From Arthrobacter celericrescens (lineage in GTDB: Bacteria > Actinomycetota > Actinomycetes > Actinomycetales > Micrococcaceae): DNA of 64,000 bases. Within the stretch, counting starts at the first letter, position 1, and each line of letters opens with the position of its first letter. The translations under genes and the position numbers were made by a program. Below the pieces are notes generated by a model, which was not told the origin of the DNA, made no database searches, and worked only from the letters and a program-made list of their open reading frames with translations. Shown here piece after piece: positions 62,510-64,000 of this stretch. Location: assembly GCF_003614925.1 (NCBI RefSeq), contig NZ_QYLP01000099.1:38428-102427 (forward strand), written 5' to 3'.

Positions 62510-63793
62510 ATGACTGAGACCACCAGCGCCACCCTGCGCCACGCCGGCGGCGAACTCGAACTCCCGCGGATCAAAGTTGTCGAGGGGAACGAGGGCTACG
62601 ACGTTTCGAAGCTGCTGAAGCAGACGGGCGCCGTCACCTACGACCCCGGCTTCATGAACACCGCCGCCACGACCTCGGCGATCACCTACATCGACGGCGA
62701 TGCCGGCGTCCTGCGCTACCGCGGATACCCGATCGAGCAGCTCGCGGAACACTCCAGCTTCCTCGAGGTGTCCTACCTGCTGATCTACGGCAACCTGCCG
62801 ACCCCCACCGAACTGGAAGAGTTCGACCAGAAGATCCGCCGCCACACCCTGCTCCACGAAGACCTCAAGGGCTTCTTCGGCGGCTTCCCGCGCGACGCGC
62901 ACCCGATGCCGGTGCTGTCCTCGGCCGTCTCTGCGCTGTCGACCTTCTACCAGGACTCCCTGGACCCGTTCAACCCGGACCACGTGGAAGTTTCCACCAT
63001 CCGCCTCATGGCCAAGCTGCCGGTCATCGCCGCGTACGCGCACAAGAAGTCCATCGGCCAGCCCATGCTGTACCCGGACAACTCCATGAACCTCGTGGAG
63101 AACTTCCTGCGCCTGAGCTTCGGCCTGCCGGCAGAGCAGTACGAGCTGGACCCGATCATCGTCAAGGCCCTGGACCTGCTCCTCATCCTCCACGCGGACC
63201 ACGAGCAGAACTGTTCCACCTCCACCGTGCGCCTGGTGGGTTCGGCCAACGCCAACCTCTTCGCATCGGTCTCCGCCGGCATCAACGCCCTCTTCGGCCC
63301 CGCCCACGGCGGCGCCAACGAGGCCGTGCTGAAGATGCTGCGCCAGATCCAGGCCGACGGCATCAAGCCCGAGGACTACATGGAGAAGGTCAAGAACAAG
63401 GAAGACGGCGTCCGCCTCATGGGCTTCGGACACCGCGTCTACAAGAACTACGACCCGCGCGCCAAGATCATCAAGGCCACCGCGCACGAGATCCTCGGCA
63501 AGCTCGGCGGCAACGACGAACTGCTGGACATCGCCATGCGCCTCGAAGAGAAGGCCCTGGCGGACGACTACTTCATCCAGCGCAAGCTCTACCCGAACGT
63601 CGACTTCTACACCGGCCTGATCTACAAGGCCATGGGCTTCCCGGAGAAGATGTTCACCGTGCTGTTCGCGATCGGCCGCCTGCCCGGCTGGATCGCCCAG
63701 TGGCGCGAAATGATCACCGACCCCGCCACGAAGATCGGCCGCCCGCGGCAGCTCTACACCGGGGAGCCGGAGCGCGACTACCCGGCCCTGTAG
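62510..63793 (+). CDS. gltA: Citrate synthase
   Basis: 427 residues from the ATG at 62510 with AAGGGG; an in-frame ATG 16 codons earlier lacks a good site. Type II (gram-negative-like, hexameric) citrate synthase with catalytic His in FGPAHGGANEAVLKML and in MGFGHRVYKNYDPRAK, and the active Asp region near DFYTGLIYKAMGFP. It starts the TCA cycle. It is a single gene ended by a strong terminator. Confidence 0.96.
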   Translation: MTETTSATLRHAGGELELPRIKVVEGNEGYDVSKLLKQTGAVTYDPGFMNTAATTSAITYIDGDAGVLRYRGYPIEQLAEHSSFLEVSYLLIYGNLPTPTELEEFDQKIRRHTLLHEDLKGFFGGFPRDAHPMPVLSSAVSALSTFYQDSLDPFNPDHVEVSTIRLMAKLPVIAAYAHKKSIGQPMLYPDNSMNLVENFLRLSFGLPAEQYELDPIIVKALDLLLILHADHEQNCSTSTVRLVGSANANLFASVSAGINALFGPAHGGANEAVLKMLRQIQADGIKPEDYMEKVKNKEDGVRLMGFGHRVYKNYDPRAKIIKATAHEILGKLGGNDELLDIAMRLEEKALADDYFIQRKLYPNVDFYTGLIYKAMGFPEKMFTVLFAIGRLPGWIAQWREMITDPATKIGRPRQLYTGEPERDYPAL

Positions 63794-63833
63794 CCGGCGG
63801 CGCAAACAAACCCCAAACAAACACAGTACGACG

Positions 63834-63872
63834 GCGGCCGCCCACCTTTTCGAAGTGGGCGGCCGCTTTCGT
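63834..63872. terminator. Shared terminator of gltA and galE
   Basis: GCGGCCGCCCAC, nine-base loop, GTGGGCGGCCGC, then TTTCGTT. A 12-base perfect stem between convergent genes. Confidence 0.9.
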
Positions 63873-63893
63873 TGTGCCTGGCGTCTTCCGGTA

Positions 63894-64000
63894 TCAGGAA
63901 GCGTTGTAGCCGTGGGGGTTGTTTTTTTGCCAGCGCCAGTGGTCTTCGGTCATTTGGTCGATGGTTTTGGTGGTGGACCAGCCCAGGTCTGCCAGGGCGG
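63894..64000 (-). CDS. galE: UDP-glucose 4-epimerase, C-terminal end only
   Basis: The gene enters from the right edge; its stop is at 63894-63896. The 35 residues visible end in DHWRWQKNNPHGYNAS, the usual GalE C terminus, preceded by LGWSTTKTIDQMTED. The rest, including the Rossmann domain and the YxxxK pair, lies outside. It makes UDP-galactose from UDP-glucose, matching galU at 5160. Confidence 0.85.
   Translation of the reverse strand, partial: ALADLGWSTTKTIDQMTEDHWRWQKNNPHGYNAS

Overview
The window looks like chromosome from a high-GC actinobacterium of the Micrococcaceae, most like Arthrobacter or Pseudarthrobacter. The clues are the strong G/C bias at third codon positions, frequent GTG and TTG starts, -10 boxes of the TANNNT type set 6-8 bases before start codons (leaderless transcripts), the fdxA-dapC pair, the galU-rimJ-membrane protein cluster, and an overall gene set typical of soil Micrococcaceae. 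No plasmid, phage, IS element or CRISPR array is visible. The species assignment is inference.

Layout. 1-9.4 kb: the end of a very large SF1 helicase/nuclease-like protein, a SAF-domain protein, an FmdB-type zinc ribbon, 5-formyl-THF cyclo-ligase, galU with a RimJ-like acetyltransferase and a SepX/GlpR-like division membrane protein, an SDR protein, tRNA-Ala(CGC) and a DJ-1/PfpI protein. 9.5-14.1 kb: a universal stress protein with two CrcB fluoride channel subunits, ferritin, ZapE-like ATPase, CorA and a DUF1761 protein. 14.1-22.5 kb: four regulator/target neighbourhoods (Lrp with an MFS pump; ArsR-type regulator with a phased operator array; Lrp with a Cys/Met-type PLP enzyme; LysR with an MFS pump), a methyltransferase pseudogene and a GlcNAc-kinase-like protein. 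22.5-31 kb: pirin, a GH35 beta-galactosidase, a Nudix hydrolase, a 24-codon leader ORF before rsgA, and a complete osmoprotectant (OpuC/ProU-type) ABC operon. 31-39.6 kb: housekeeping genes (aminotransferase, PPK2, xseA/xseB, ispH, rmuC, ychF).

39.6-43 kb is the most accessory-looking part: an alpha/beta hydrolase, a 588-residue protein joining a condensation-type acyltransferase domain to a GNAT domain, and a DUF1877-like protein. 43-56 kb holds two complete peptide (Dpp/Opp-type) ABC operons in tandem, each with a lipoprotein, two permeases and a double ATPase. The first has an antisense PH-like membrane protein gene inside it and an oversized permease. 56-64 kb: an SGNH lipoprotein, typA, a small membrane protein, a degraded AbiEi/DUF559-like gene surrounded by GGACATGTCC palindromes, a small SH3-like protein, fdxA-dapC, citrate synthase gltA, and the 3' end of galE running in from the right edge.

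Most of the window is ordinary core genome. The places most worth a second look are the palindrome-flanked AbiEi/DUF559-like locus, the condensation-GNAT fusion, the 14-base-phased ArsR operator array, the leader ORF before rsgA, and the microhomology deletion scar in the methyltransferase pseudogene. There is no gene-free stretch longer than 300 bases.
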